From assembly GCA_946553045.1 (NCBI GenBank), contig CAMNRO010000010.1, positions 1 through 64,000 on the forward strand: DNA of 64,000 bases. Direction: 5' to 3'. The notes beneath the pieces were generated by a model that worked only from the letters and a program-made list of their open reading frames with translations, was not told the DNA's origin and searched no databases. The DNA is from an uncultured Porphyromonadaceae bacterium (GTDB lineage: Bacteria > Bacteroidota > Bacteroidia > Bacteroidales > Muribaculaceae). A program made the translations under genes and the position numbers. Within the stretch, counting starts at the first letter, position 1, and each line of letters starts with the position of its first letter. Positions 55,273-64,000 of the stretch are shown here, piece by piece.

Positions 55273-57645
55273 ATGAAAAATAAAACAATAACTGCCATCA
55301 TCGCTGCACTGACAGCCACAGCCGCCAATGCAGAACTCGTAGCCCACTTCGACATGGAAGCGCGCGGCGGCAGCATAACCGAGAGCGTAAGCGGCGCAAA
55401 ATTTGCCGTAGAAGGTAATTTCGCACCCGAGAATGTGACCGGAGCTGTCGGCAACGCACTGCTATTCGACGGATACACATCGCATATCGAGGCTGCGTTA
55501 GGAAATATCCTGCCGGCCGGAGCCAAACAGCTGACGGTCTCTCTGTGGGTTGCGACTCCCAGCTATCCTATCATCCAGATTGACACAGACACATCCGAAA
55601 AGACGCCTATTGTAAGTTGCCTTAACACAAGCGACAAGACGGGTTTCGGTTTCTATATCGGTTTCGACGGACGCTATTCGTTCAGGACTTATGTTGGAGG
55701 CTGGCCAGTGAACATAGACGTGGAAAGCCCTCTCCCAACATACAAATGGAACAATCTCACTGCTGTCATCGACTGCGATTCCCGTTTTGTAAAACTGTAT
55801 AACAATGGCGTCGAAGTAGGCTCCAGCCGGGCAAACGGAAAACTGACATTCGCTCCATCGACTTTCTATATGGGCCAAGGAACAGAAAGCCGCATGTCCG
55901 GTCCCTTCGAGCTTATGTCGTTCAACGGCCTCATCGACGATATTTCCATATGGGACGAAGCCATATCTGCCGCTACCATACAGACCTGGCATACAGATGC
56001 GACTCCCGATCTCGACATACCGGCCTCTCGCTTCGCCGATGACCTCCTGCGCCCACGATTCCACGGCATGCCGGCTGCCGGCTGGACCAACGAATGCCAC
56101 GGCATGTATCACTCCGACGGTCGATTCCATCTTTTCTTCCAGAAAAATGCCGACGGCCCATATATGGCGCGCCTGCACTGGGGCCATATTTCCAGCGACA
56201 ATCTTTATAACTGGCGCGAAGAACGAATCGCTATAGCTCCCGGCAACCCTTATGACATCAAAGGATGCTGGAGCGGATGTATTTTTGCCGATGAAGCCAT
56301 TACAGGCAATAAACCCAACATTCTGTACACGGCGGTCGACTATGCAAAAGCAACAATAGCGCAGGCCGAGCCGGAAACAGACGCTCTCGACGTATGGTCC
56401 AAATCGAGTCGAAACCCCATCATAAACGGTCGTCCGGCAGGCTTATCCGATGATTTCAGAGATCCATATTTCTTCCGCAACGGCGACAATGCCTACATTA
56501 TCGTCGGTTCATCAAAAGGCGGCCTCGGGACAACCACACTCCATAAATATAATTCAGCAACCGGCAACTGGAGCAACGACGGAAGCCTCTTCTTTACGGG
56601 AACCTCCACTGCTCAGGACGGCTCTTTCTGGGAAATGCCGAACATCACCCGTATGCCCGACGGAAAATGGCTTTTCACAGCAACACCGCTGGGAACACTG
56701 CAGGGCGTACGAACTCTCTACTGGACCGGTAATATCGATGCCGACGGCCACTTCGCACCTGATGCCAACTCGTCTAAGCCACGACTCGTCGAAATGAACT
56801 CCCGCGAAGGTTTCGGCTTGCTCTCGCCGACTGTATATGTACACGAAGGAAAGACTATCGCTCTCGGAATCGTACCCGACAAACTGGCATCGACATCAAA
56901 CTGGAAACTTGGCTGGGCGCACTGTTATTCACTTCCTCGTGAATGGTCGCTGGGTGATGACGGCTCACTTGTTCAACGGCCCTATGAAAGTCTGACCGGT
57001 CTTAGGACGAATACTGCATATTCCCAGTCTGCTTTTACGCTGAACGGCACACTCGATATGACACCCGTATGCGGTCGTGAGGCTGAAATTTCGGCCACAT
57101 TTGTCGTCGGCTCCTCTGCTTTTGGTTTCAATATATTCAAGAACAGCAATGGGGCTGCAAAGATAATCTATAATCCCTCAAGCGGCGAATTGATTGCCGA
57201 CTTCACCGAATTGCCGCGTCTGATAAACGACGCAGGTATTTACGACGGCATATACACCTGCACGCTCCCCGAGCGACCTGCCGCCGGAAACGATTTGAAG
57301 ATTAATCTATTCATAGACCACTCAATAATCGATATATTCGTCAACGACCGATGGGCCACGTCTATACGCGTATTCCCCACCGACGCTGACGCAGACGGCA
57401 TAGAGGCTTTTGCAGAATCAGAAATCACCGTGAAAGAGCTTAAGGCATGGATTCTTAACCACGAAGGCTCCACATCGGGTATCGGTTCCGTCATAGGAAA
57501 TGAGAATGCGGATTCCGACGGTCCTGTAGACATCTATAACCTTTCGGGCGTTAAAATACGCACCTCCCGTTCCCGCGATAACGCGACCGAAGGTCTTCCG
57601 GCCGGCTTCTATATCGTCGGAAACCGTAAAGTGTTCGTGCGTTGA
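55273..57645 (+). CDS. LamG-GH32 fructan hydrolase with altered nucleophile motif and sorting-like tail
   Basis: 790 aa. Signal peptide 1-20; LamG/concanavalin-like domain about 21-240 (LVAHFDMEA, LWVATPSYPI, IDDISIWDEAISAA); GH32 propeller from about 255; beta-sandwich to about 735; C-terminal VDIYNLSGVKIRTS and LPAGFYIVGNRKVFVR (about 752-790), which resembles a type A T9SS sorting domain. Catalytic alignment: RDP is kept (396-398) and the acid/base Glu454 is in WEMPN, but WMNDPNG reads WTNECHG (271-277), putting Glu274 in place of the nucleophile Asp. Related Glu variants may exist in GH32. It occupies the slot of the surface endo-levanase in the known locus. Confidence 0.85.
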   Translation: MKNKTITAIIAALTATAANAELVAHFDMEARGGSITESVSGAKFAVEGNFAPENVTGAVGNALLFDGYTSHIEAALGNILPAGAKQLTVSLWVATPSYPIIQIDTDTSEKTPIVSCLNTSDKTGFGFYIGFDGRYSFRTYVGGWPVNIDVESPLPTYKWNNLTAVIDCDSRFVKLYNNGVEVGSSRANGKLTFAPSTFYMGQGTESRMSGPFELMSFNGLIDDISIWDEAISAATIQTWHTDATPDLDIPASRFADDLLRPRFHGMPAAGWTNECHGMYHSDGRFHLFFQKNADGPYMARLHWGHISSDNLYNWREERIAIAPGNPYDIKGCWSGCIFADEAITGNKPNILYTAVDYAKATIAQAEPETDALDVWSKSSRNPIINGRPAGLSDDFRDPYFFRNGDNAYIIVGSSKGGLGTTTLHKYNSATGNWSNDGSLFFTGTSTAQDGSFWEMPNITRMPDGKWLFTATPLGTLQGVRTLYWTGNIDADGHFAPDANSSKPRLVEMNSREGFGLLSPTVYVHEGKTIALGIVPDKLASTSNWKLGWAHCYSLPREWSLGDDGSLVQRPYESLTGLRTNTAYSQSAFTLNGTLDMTPVCGREAEISATFVVGSSAFGFNIFKNSNGAAKIIYNPSSGELIADFTELPRLINDAGIYDGIYTCTLPERPAAGNDLKINLFIDHSIIDIFVNDRWATSIRVFPTDADADGIEAFAESEITVKELKAWILNHEGSTSGIGSVIGNENADSDGPVDIYNLSGVKIRTSRSRDNATEGLPAGFYIVGNRKVFVR

Positions 57646-57669
57646 CGAGGCGAGAAAAACTATCGCCCG

Positions 57670-58452
57670 TCAAATATCGGATACCGTTGAGATAACGATT
57701 CGGCCTGAATCGTCGAGATTATCCACAATATATTGGTCTGTGCTCATGCCGACAAGAGCCTTCGGACTTTGTATATTTTCGGCGATTATCTGCCTAAGCA
57801 AAAGACCGCGAAGAGTCTTCAGTCTATTGGCGTTAGGTGTCTTATATCTGTTGCCGCCATGCAGCTCGCGAAAATTGGCTTTCCATACATTGGCAGAAGG
57901 AGCAATCCTTTTCCAATCTATCAAGCAGGCTGCATCGGCCGGTAACAGATCAAGAACATCGGTAAAACCATAATGCTTTATATCTGTGACAAGGCAGTCG
58001 GTGACACAATCACGCCAATAGGACGAAAACGAGCAGTTTCCGGGAGCCAGACGCGTATTGAAATCAAAACGATACTGTTTTATGATATCATCGGGGCACA
58101 GACAGCCATATAGCGACGAAATTATCCTGACGCGCTCGGAAAAGTCTTTCCTGGCCGAATCTGTTAACGACGCATAATCAAGCGCCCGGAACACCACTCC
58201 TGTAAAAGAACTTACCGCCCGTCCTCCAAGACCCTTGTTCGGGAACTCATATATCATGCGCTGCAGTCGTGCAGCCAGAGAGAGACTGATTTTGACGGAG
58301 GCTGCCAGTTCGGCTGCCGTACAATCGCGCAGCGACATCATAATGTCATCGGCACGAGCCTCGAAGACCGGTGTATGGGCAATATAGTCGGAGTGTTCCA
58401 CAGCAGCCGAGCATGCTGTCATGGTCTTGGACTCTGCTATCAGTATAAGCAT
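57670..58452 (-). CDS. yaaA: YaaA-family peroxide-stress protein
   Basis: 260 aa from ATG 58452, which gives the family start MLILIAESKTM. Further signatures: SFTGVVFRALDY, SSLYGCLCPDDIIKQYRFD and the late KTLRGLLLRQIIAENIQ. In E. coli YaaA lowers intracellular free iron during peroxide stress, and it binds DNA; the precise reaction is not known. Monocistronic, directly downstream of the valS terminator. Confidence 0.9.
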   Translation of the reverse strand: MLILIAESKTMTACSAAVEHSDYIAHTPVFEARADDIMMSLRDCTAAELAASVKISLSLAARLQRMIYEFPNKGLGGRAVSSFTGVVFRALDYASLTDSARKDFSERVRIISSLYGCLCPDDIIKQYRFDFNTRLAPGNCSFSSYWRDCVTDCLVTDIKHYGFTDVLDLLPADAACLIDWKRIAPSANVWKANFRELHGGNRYKTPNANRLKTLRGLLLRQIIAENIQSPKALVGMSTDQYIVDNLDDSGRIVISTVSDI

Positions 58453-58474
58453 AAAAGAATATCTCAGAAGTGTT

Positions 58475-58520
58475 AAAAAAGGTATCAGCATACTGCCAAC
58501 TGCAATGCTGATACCTTTTT
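58475..58520 (-). terminator. Intrinsic terminator after valS
   Basis: On the minus strand GGTATCAGCAT pairs with ATGCTGATACC (58505-58515 with 58481-58491), 13-base loop, followed by a run of T (complement of 58475-58480). Confidence 0.9.
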
Positions 58521-58543
58521 ATTTAGTATTTATCGAACCTCTT

Positions 58544-61231
58544 TCAGGAAAGAGCCTGCAGAGCCGCACGAAGCACTTCGAGTTTAGCGTCGGCGTCAGC
58601 GAGTTTCTTACGCTCGGCAGCCACTACGGCTTCGGGGGCATTGGATACGAAACGTTCGTTCGACAGTTTCTTATTGACGGAAGCCTTGAAACCTTCGAGA
58701 TAATCGATATCCTTCTTGATACGGGCCTTTTCAGCTTCCACATCAATGTTTTCGCTCTGAGGTACGGCGAATTCAGTGGTTCCTACCATAAACGCCGAGG
58801 CAGCCGGATCTTTCGCTGCATTCTCAACAATTTCGCCGACATTGGCAAGCTTGCCGACGATTGCCTTCACAGCTTCGGAGAGCGAACCCTGAACCAATAG
58901 TCTGACAGCTTCTTTAGCCGGTATATTCTTACGGGCACGGACGCCACGGACACCGTTTACAATCTCAAGCGCATAGTCGACTTCCGAAAGGAGCTCTGTA
59001 TCGGCTGCGCCTGCCTGCGGCATTTCGGCATACATGATGGATGCACCGGGGGCGCGGAGCTCGAGTTCCTGCCATATCTCTTCTGTAATAAACGGCATGA
59101 AAGGATGAAGCATGCGCAGAAGAGCATCGAAAAATCCGACCGCACTGCGATATGTGGCATTGTCGACCGGTTTTCCGTATTCAGGCTTGATCATTTCAAG
59201 ATATGTCGACGAGAAATCATCGCGGAAGAGCTTGTAGACAGCCATGAGAGCTTCGCTCAGGCGGAATTTGCCAAACAAATCCTCAACCTCGGCAAGAGTG
59301 CTGTCGAGTTTGGATTTAAACCACGCATCGGCAACCTTGCAGACTTCCGGCTGCTCTGCTCCGATTTCGGAACTCCATCCCTGCACAAGACGGTAGGCAT
59401 TCCATATCTTGTTGCAGAAATTACGGCCCTGCTCTACAAGCTTGTCGTCGTACATGATATCGTTGCCGGCCGGAGCTGCAAGCATAAGACCCATACGCAC
59501 ACCGTCGGCACCGAACTTGGCAATCAGTTCGAGCGGATCGGGCGAGTTGCCGAGCATTTTCGACATCTTTCGGCCAAGCGAGTCGCGCACGATACCGGTG
59601 AAGTACACATTATTGAACGGCTGCTTGCCGATATATTCATAGCCGGCCATAATCATGCGTGCCACCCAGAAGAAGATAATATCGGGGCCGGTCACGAGAG
59701 TGGCGGTCGGATAGTAATAGTTGATTTCCTCGTTGCCGGGGTTGTTGATACCGTCGAAGAGAGTTATAGGCCACAGCCACGACGAGAACCAGGTGTCAAG
59801 AGCATCGGGATCCTGGTGGAGATCTTCGGCCTTGAGGTCGAGGCCACTCTGCCGACGGGCTTTCTCAAGAGCTTCTTCGGCCGAAAGCGCAACTACATAG
59901 CGCTCTTCGTCGGAGCCGTCGTCATAGAAATATGCAGGTATGCGGTGACCCCACCAGAGCTGACGGCTTATGCACCAGTCCTGGATATTTTCGAGCCACA
60001 GACGATACGTTGTCTTATATTTTTCGGGAACGAAACGGATTATATCGTCCATCACCGGGGCAAGACTCTCCTCGGCGAAGTGCTTCATTTTCACGAACCA
60101 CTGCAGCGACAGGCGGGGCTCCACAGGAACCTTCGTGCGCTCCGACAGACCGATATTGTTGACATAATCCTCTACCTTTTCGAGAAGACCGGCCTCGACA
60201 AGGTCCTTGGCAATCTGCTCGCGGACGGCAAAGCGGTCCATGCCCACATACATTCCGGCAGCCTCCGAAACAGTAGCATCTTCATTGAAGATATCGATGG
60301 TATCGAGTTTGTGATTCTTGCCGAGCATGTAGTCGTTCTTGTCGTGAGCCGGAGTTACCTTCAGACAGCCCGTGCCGAATTCGACATCTACATAGCGGTC
60401 TTCAATCACCGGTATCACGCGGCCGACCAGAGGCACTACTACCTTACGGCCCTTGAGCCAGGCATTCTTGGGGTCCTTGGGATTGATACACATCGCCGTG
60501 TCGCCCATAATGGTCTCGGGGCGTGTGGTTGCCACAAGAGCATAGTGGCGACCGTCTGCATCTGTGTGCACTACCGAGCCTTCGGGAGCTTCAAGCTCAG
60601 CAGGCTCCTCAGCAAGATAATAGCGGAGATAGTAGAGCTTGCTCTGCTCCTGAACGAAGAAAACCTCGTCGTCGCTGATGGCGGTACGGTTCTGGGGGTC
60701 CCAGTTGACCATGCGCAAATCGCGATATATCAAACCTTTGTCATAGAGGTCTACGAACACTTTGAGCACGCTCTCGCTTCGGCTTTCGTCCATTGTAAAA
60801 GCTGTACGTTCCCAATCGCACGAAGCGCCGAGTTTGCGGAGCTGCTGGAGGATAATGCCTCCGTGCTTTTCGGTCCACTCCCACGCGTGCTTGAGGAATT
60901 CTTCGCGTGTAAGGTCTGTTTTCTTGATACCCTCAGACGCAAGTTTGGCAATAACCTTGGTCTCTGTCGAAATAGAGGCATGGTCTGTGCCGGGCACCCA
61001 GAGGGCATTCTTGCCCTGCATGCGGGCACGGCGCACAAGAATGTCCTGAATAGTATTGTTGAGCATATGCCCCATATGGAGCACTCCGGTGACATTCGGC
61101 GGCGGAATAACTATGGTATAAGGCTCACGCTCAGGGTCGGGCTTTGAGCTGAACAAATCGTTTTCCAGCCAATATGCATACCATTTGTCTTCTACATCGG
61201 CAGGATTGTATTTCTGAGGTATCTCGTTCAT
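58544..61231 (-). CDS. valS: Valyl-tRNA synthetase
   Basis: 895 aa, full length. Class I signatures: [15 protein letters not shown] near 43-57 (HMGH), and [13 protein letters not shown] for the KMSKS loop, with the last Ser replaced by Met, which is tolerated in the family. The editing domain ([14 protein letters not shown]) and a C-terminal coiled coil (about 825-890) are present. Charges tRNA-Val. The opposite strand has a 680-codon open frame that I regard as a shadow. Confidence 0.97.
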   Translation of the reverse strand: MNEIPQKYNPADVEDKWYAYWLENDLFSSKPDPEREPYTIVIPPPNVTGVLHMGHMLNNTIQDILVRRARMQGKNALWVPGTDHASISTETKVIAKLASEGIKKTDLTREEFLKHAWEWTEKHGGIILQQLRKLGASCDWERTAFTMDESRSESVLKVFVDLYDKGLIYRDLRMVNWDPQNRTAISDDEVFFVQEQSKLYYLRYYLAEEPAELEAPEGSVVHTDADGRHYALVATTRPETIMGDTAMCINPKDPKNAWLKGRKVVVPLVGRVIPVIEDRYVDVEFGTGCLKVTPAHDKNDYMLGKNHKLDTIDIFNEDATVSEAAGMYVGMDRFAVREQIAKDLVEAGLLEKVEDYVNNIGLSERTKVPVEPRLSLQWFVKMKHFAEESLAPVMDDIIRFVPEKYKTTYRLWLENIQDWCISRQLWWGHRIPAYFYDDGSDEERYVVALSAEEALEKARRQSGLDLKAEDLHQDPDALDTWFSSWLWPITLFDGINNPGNEEINYYYPTATLVTGPDIIFFWVARMIMAGYEYIGKQPFNNVYFTGIVRDSLGRKMSKMLGNSPDPLELIAKFGADGVRMGLMLAAPAGNDIMYDDKLVEQGRNFCNKIWNAYRLVQGWSSEIGAEQPEVCKVADAWFKSKLDSTLAEVEDLFGKFRLSEALMAVYKLFRDDFSSTYLEMIKPEYGKPVDNATYRSAVGFFDALLRMLHPFMPFITEEIWQELELRAPGASIMYAEMPQAGAADTELLSEVDYALEIVNGVRGVRARKNIPAKEAVRLLVQGSLSEAVKAIVGKLANVGEIVENAAKDPAASAFMVGTTEFAVPQSENIDVEAEKARIKKDIDYLEGFKASVNKKLSNERFVSNAPEAVVAAERKKLADADAKLEVLRAALQALS

Positions 61232-61291
61232 TATATTTATTTGAATTTATAATCAATAATCAAGAATGCATAATCAGCAGCGTCAGCTCCA

Positions 61292-61319
61292 TCAATTCTC
61301 AATTATCAATTCTTAATTA
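61292..61319. repeat. Four heptad repeats with AT-rich inverted partner
   Basis: TCAATTC, TCAATTA, TCAATTC, TTAATTA follow each other without gaps. A looser reverse partner lies at 61242-61275 (ATAATC and CAATAATC units). The last heptad contains the stop codon of the PurF-like gene, and the array lies just upstream of valS. Confidence 0.65.
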
Positions 61320-62755
61320 TTACCATGGTCTTCGGCATAGGCTTCGTCAGGCTGATAGCTCGATCCGTCGAAACAATGGGTGCATACCCGGCATTTAGGC
61401 AAACCGATGGCCCTTACCATATCATCCATCTTGCTGAATTCGAGTGATGTCAGCCCAAGTTGTCGGGCTATTTCCTCAACCATTTTTTTATACTCAGGGG
61501 TTCCGTAGGTGGAGTAACTGTCGAGTTTTGCATCGGCGTCGCCCTCGAAGTCGCGGATAATACGCCGGCTGATGAGCTCGAGATCGCTCTTGGACGATGT
61601 ATAGCCTACAAAAGGACAGCCATAGACCAGAGGCGGACACGATATACGGGCATGGACCTCGCGGGCGCCACAGTCGAAGAATGTGCGCACATTATCGCGG
61701 AGCTGAGTGCCTCGCACAATCGAATCGTCGCAGAAGACTATGCTGTTGCCGTCGAGTATAGCACGGTTGGGTATAAGTTTCATTCTTGCAACCAGGTCGC
61801 GGCGCGACTGCTGACTGGGAGTAAAGCTGCGAGGCCAGGTCGGAGTGTATTTCAGCACGGCACGGCGATAAGGCACGCCTTTGCCTTCGGCATATCCGAG
61901 TGCATGGCCTACACCGGAGTCAGGAATACCACAAACACAATCAGCCTGCACGCCATCTGCCGCACCCATAATACGTCCACTGGTCTCGCGCATGTCCTCG
62001 ACATTGATTCCGTCGAAATCGCTTGCAGGGAATCCGTAATAAACCCATAAGAACGAACAAATCTGCTCGCGCGGCGCAGGTTTCTGGAGCACTTCCATAC
62101 TGTCGGCCTTCAGCTTCACGATTTCACCCGGGCCCAAATCATACACCTTTTCATAGTCAAGGTTAGGGAATGCCGAGGTCTCGCTTGCGGCCGCATACGC
62201 ACACTCTTTCTTGCCGATGGCAATAGGGGTGCGTCCAAGGTAGTCGCGGGCGGCAATAATACCGTCTTCAGTAAGAATGAGCATGGAGCACGAACCCTTG
62301 ATTTTCTTATATACAAGGTTAATGCCTTCCACAAACGACTCTCCCATGTTGATGAGCAAAGCCACCAGCTCGGTCTGATTTATATTGTTGGCCGAAAGCT
62401 CGCTGAAGTGCATTCGCTGATCCAGAAGCTCGGTTGCAATGTCGCGAAGATTGTTGATTTTAGCCACAGTCACCACAGCATAGCGCCCGAGGTGAGAATT
62501 GACTATTATCGGCTGCGGATCTGTATCGCTTATGACACCAAGACCTTGGTTGCCGATAAAGCGGTCGAGCTCATCTTCAAACTTCGAACGAAAGTAATTA
62601 CGCTCGATACTATGGATTACACGGTTGAAACCCTTGTCAGCATCATAGGTTACCATACCGGCACGCTTGGTGCCAAGATGCGAGTGATAATCAGTGCCGT
62701 AGAAAATATCATCGACACATGGCTTTTTGGATATTGAGCCAAAGAAACCTCCCAT
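61313..62755 (-). CDS. PurF-like amidophosphoribosyltransferase paralogue without N-terminal Cys
   Basis: 480 aa. The glutaminase-like half opens MGGFFGSISKKPCVDDIFYG, where active PurF has Cys directly after Met; no Cys occurs before residue 13. HSHLGTKRAGM and the GSCSMLILTEDGIIAARD segments follow PurF. The phosphoribosyltransferase half is intact, with the PRPP loop VFCDDSIVRGTQL, and YTPTWPRSFTPSQQSRRDLV. C-terminal CRVCTHC resembles a metal or iron-sulfur site. Without the nucleophile it should not hydrolyse glutamine, so it may use ammonia or act as a regulator. I recall similar Bacteroidales paralogues beside a canonical PurF. Confidence 0.85.
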   Translation of the reverse strand: MGGFFGSISKKPCVDDIFYGTDYHSHLGTKRAGMVTYDADKGFNRVIHSIERNYFRSKFEDELDRFIGNQGLGVISDTDPQPIIVNSHLGRYAVVTVAKINNLRDIATELLDQRMHFSELSANNINQTELVALLINMGESFVEGINLVYKKIKGSCSMLILTEDGIIAARDYLGRTPIAIGKKECAYAAASETSAFPNLDYEKVYDLGPGEIVKLKADSMEVLQKPAPREQICSFLWVYYGFPASDFDGINVEDMRETSGRIMGAADGVQADCVCGIPDSGVGHALGYAEGKGVPYRRAVLKYTPTWPRSFTPSQQSRRDLVARMKLIPNRAILDGNSIVFCDDSIVRGTQLRDNVRTFFDCGAREVHARISCPPLVYGCPFVGYTSSKSDLELISRRIIRDFEGDADAKLDSYSTYGTPEYKKMVEEIARQLGLTSLEFSKMDDMVRAIGLPKCRVCTHCFDGSSYQPDEAYAEDHGNN

Positions 62756-62792
62756 TGTAGAAACTGCTTAGAAACTATTCTGAATGAATGCG

Positions 62793-62825
62793 CAAAGTTA
62801 CAAAAAATGTTTCGCCTATACCAAA
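62793..62825 (-). promoter_or_regulatory. Promoter of the PurF-like gene
   Basis: Minus strand: TTTG (complement of 62822-62825), 21-bp spacer, TAACTTTG (62800-62793). Matches the Bacteroidetes -33/-7 consensus. The -33 element is one half of the palindrome at 62822-62833. Confidence 0.75.
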
Positions 62826-62829
62826 TTAA

Positions 62830-62861
62830 TTTGCCCAAGTCTGCTTTTAAACGTATTTTTG
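62830..62861 (+). promoter_or_regulatory. Promoter of the GH65-like gene
   Basis: TTTG (62830-62833), 20-bp spacer, TATTTTTG (62854-62861), 25 bp before the ATG at 62887. The -33 element is the other half of the palindrome CAAATTAATTTG (62822-62833). Confidence 0.8.
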
Positions 62862-62886
62862 TGCTCCATCACTATCAAACACGTCC

Positions 62887-64000
62887 ATGAGAAAAATACT
62901 AACCTTAATTATCTGTGCGTTTCTTGCCCTTGACGCGGCCGCGGCAGGCCACACCATAACCGTCGAAGGGAAAATTGCTCCTTCCGAGCTGCCCCTCGCC
63001 GGGAACGGCCTGCTGGGATTCATTCCGTCCATCGACGGGCTGGGAACACAGCGCACATATTCGGCCACCGTGCATGAACGCGGAAACAGAAACAGTGTCA
63101 GCAAAATCAGACCGGTAATGTCGCCTTTTCACCTGACGGTTTCCGCCGACGGGCTCGAGCCCGTCAGACGCACTCTCGACATGGGCCGTGGCTCTTTCAC
63201 AACTACGCTTGAAAACAACCGGATGCGACTAGAGGCCACTCAGCGGGCATTGCGCGGACTGCCATGCATTGCCATGCTCGAAGTTGAAGTTGAAGCTTTG
63301 GCCGACGTCAGCACCGATTTTATAGACCATCCGGCCATTGCATCGAAAGATTCTCTGATATCGACTTCGAAAAAAGTCAAGAATGAAGGCAAATACCATC
63401 TGATGACGCGGCGAGAACTCAGTTACAGCGACGGACGCGACATTGCCGTGTCCACCAGTGCTGTCATCTGTGCACCCGGGGCGACGGCAATCGGCACGGA
63501 CACCATTGCCGTGAATCTGAAAAAGAACCAGAAAACCTGGTTCTGCATCCTCACTGCAATCTGCTCAAGCGCCGATTACGGCGACCCCTGGCAGGAAAGC
63601 GAACGCCAGATTCTGTTTGCCCTCCGCGAAGGACGCGACCGCCTTGTCGCACGCCATGAACAACTATGGAGCGACCTCTGGCAAAGCGACATTGTCATCG
63701 ATGGAAATGAAGAATTGCAGAAAGCCGCCACATCGGCTCTTTACCATCTCTACAGTTCTATCCGGCCTGGAAGCCGACGCAGCATAGCGCCTCTCGGGCA
63801 AAGCGGCCAAGGATACAACGGCCATATTTTCTGGGATGCCGACACCTGGATGCTTCCTGTAATAGCGGTCCTGCATCCCGAGCTGGCCCGCCCGATGGTC
63901 GACTTCCGCATCGACGGTCTGCCCGCCTCCCGCAAGCGTGCGCAAGGCATGGGATATGCCGGCGCCATGTTTCCATGGGAGGCCGACCCGTACGGAGAAG
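62887..64000 (+). CDS. Secreted GH65-like glycoside hydrolase, 3' end cut by window
   Basis: 371 codons are visible and the frame is open at the window end. A signal peptide (about 1-20) precedes an N-terminal beta-sandwich (about 25-255), a short helical linker (ERQILFALREGRDRLVARHEQLWSDLW) and the start of an (alpha/alpha)6 barrel with GYNGHIFWDADTWMLP and GYAGAMFPWEADPYG. This matches GH65-type enzymes such as trehalose or kojibiose hydrolases/phosphorylases and glucosylgalactosyl-hydroxylysine glucosidases. The catalytic acid lies beyond the window, so reaction type and substrate are open. The secretion signal favours hydrolysis over phosphorolysis. Confidence 0.8.
   Translation, partial: MRKILTLIICAFLALDAAAAGHTITVEGKIAPSELPLAGNGLLGFIPSIDGLGTQRTYSATVHERGNRNSVSKIRPVMSPFHLTVSADGLEPVRRTLDMGRGSFTTTLENNRMRLEATQRALRGLPCIAMLEVEVEALADVSTDFIDHPAIASKDSLISTSKKVKNEGKYHLMTRRELSYSDGRDIAVSTSAVICAPGATAIGTDTIAVNLKKNQKTWFCILTAICSSADYGDPWQESERQILFALREGRDRLVARHEQLWSDLWQSDIVIDGNEELQKAATSALYHLYSSIRPGSRRSIAPLGQSGQGYNGHIFWDADTWMLPVIAVLHPELARPMVDFRIDGLPASRKRAQGMGYAGAMFPWEADPYGE

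Noticed and set aside
59105-61147. 680-codon open frame antisense to valS
   Set aside because: Fully contained within valS on the opposite strand, low-complexity translation and no promoter; a shadow of a strongly biased gene.
58544-61231. KMSKM instead of KMSKS in ValS as a sign of decay
   Set aside because: The last position of this motif varies naturally and all other synthetase domains are intact.
1-64000. tRNA genes, CRISPR arrays, prophage or insertion sequences
   Set aside because: Looked for cloverleaf-like intergenic segments, regular spacer arrays, integrase or transposase proteins; none found. All gaps are short and accounted for.

Overview
The window is chromosomal DNA of a gut-type Bacteroidales, most likely Muribaculaceae or a close relative. 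The signs are TAnnTTTG-type -7 promoter elements, SusC/SusD pairs, a hybrid two-component regulator, fimbrillin and BspA-type surface proteins, a PPi-dependent phosphofructokinase, a MurF-alanine racemase fusion, a PorE-like OmpA protein and a complete Rnf operon. I see no tRNA, rRNA, insertion sequence, prophage or CRISPR array.

Layout. (1) 1-5436, plus strand: the 3' remnant of a fimbrillin gene, then five tightly packed genes: a membrane-anchored NTF2-like protein, a secreted PEGA-like/barrel protein, an FN3-LRR surface lipoprotein, a tail-anchored Hanks-type Ser/Thr kinase with DFN in place of DFG, and a small putative regulator. This is the least explained system here and my best candidate for undescribed biology. 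(2) 5619-7799: a small ORF plus aguA-aguB (agmatine to putrescine). (3) 7825-19016, minus strand: MurF-Alr fusion with a divergent MurF half, a GSCFA protein, a PorE-like OmpA lipoprotein, rnfBCDGEA with an rseC-like gene, and a phosphoglycolate-phosphatase-like HAD protein. (4) 19185-28155, plus strand: dnaK behind a sigma-54-like promoter, then the coupled run mlaE-mlaF-holB-addB-like-hemW. (5) 28233-38854, minus strand: PPi-PFK; a ThiE-like/flippase-like/NfeD/kdsB/M16 operon; udk-lptB; MFS-PfkB. (6) 39162-41833, plus strand: a GH28 pectinase-like lipoprotein coupled to a histidine acid phosphatase. (7) 41903-57645: a fructan utilization locus. (8) 57670-64000: yaaA, valS, a PurF-like protein without its catalytic Cys, and a secreted GH65-like enzyme that runs off the window.

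The fructan locus has the gene content of the Bacteroides thetaiotaomicron levan locus: fructokinase, MFS permease and periplasmic GH32 on one strand; the fructose-sensing hybrid regulator, SusC, SusD, a DUF4960-type binding lipoprotein and a second GH32 on the other. The second GH32 is unusual. It carries an N-terminal LamG-like domain, WTNECHG where family members have WMNDPNG, and a C-terminus resembling a type IX secretion sorting domain. The PorE-like protein elsewhere in the window fits the presence of such a secretion system. A 14-bp direct repeat spaced exactly 21 bp lies between the two arms of the locus and is a candidate operator.

All functional calls rest on reading motifs and gene order. 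No database search was run.
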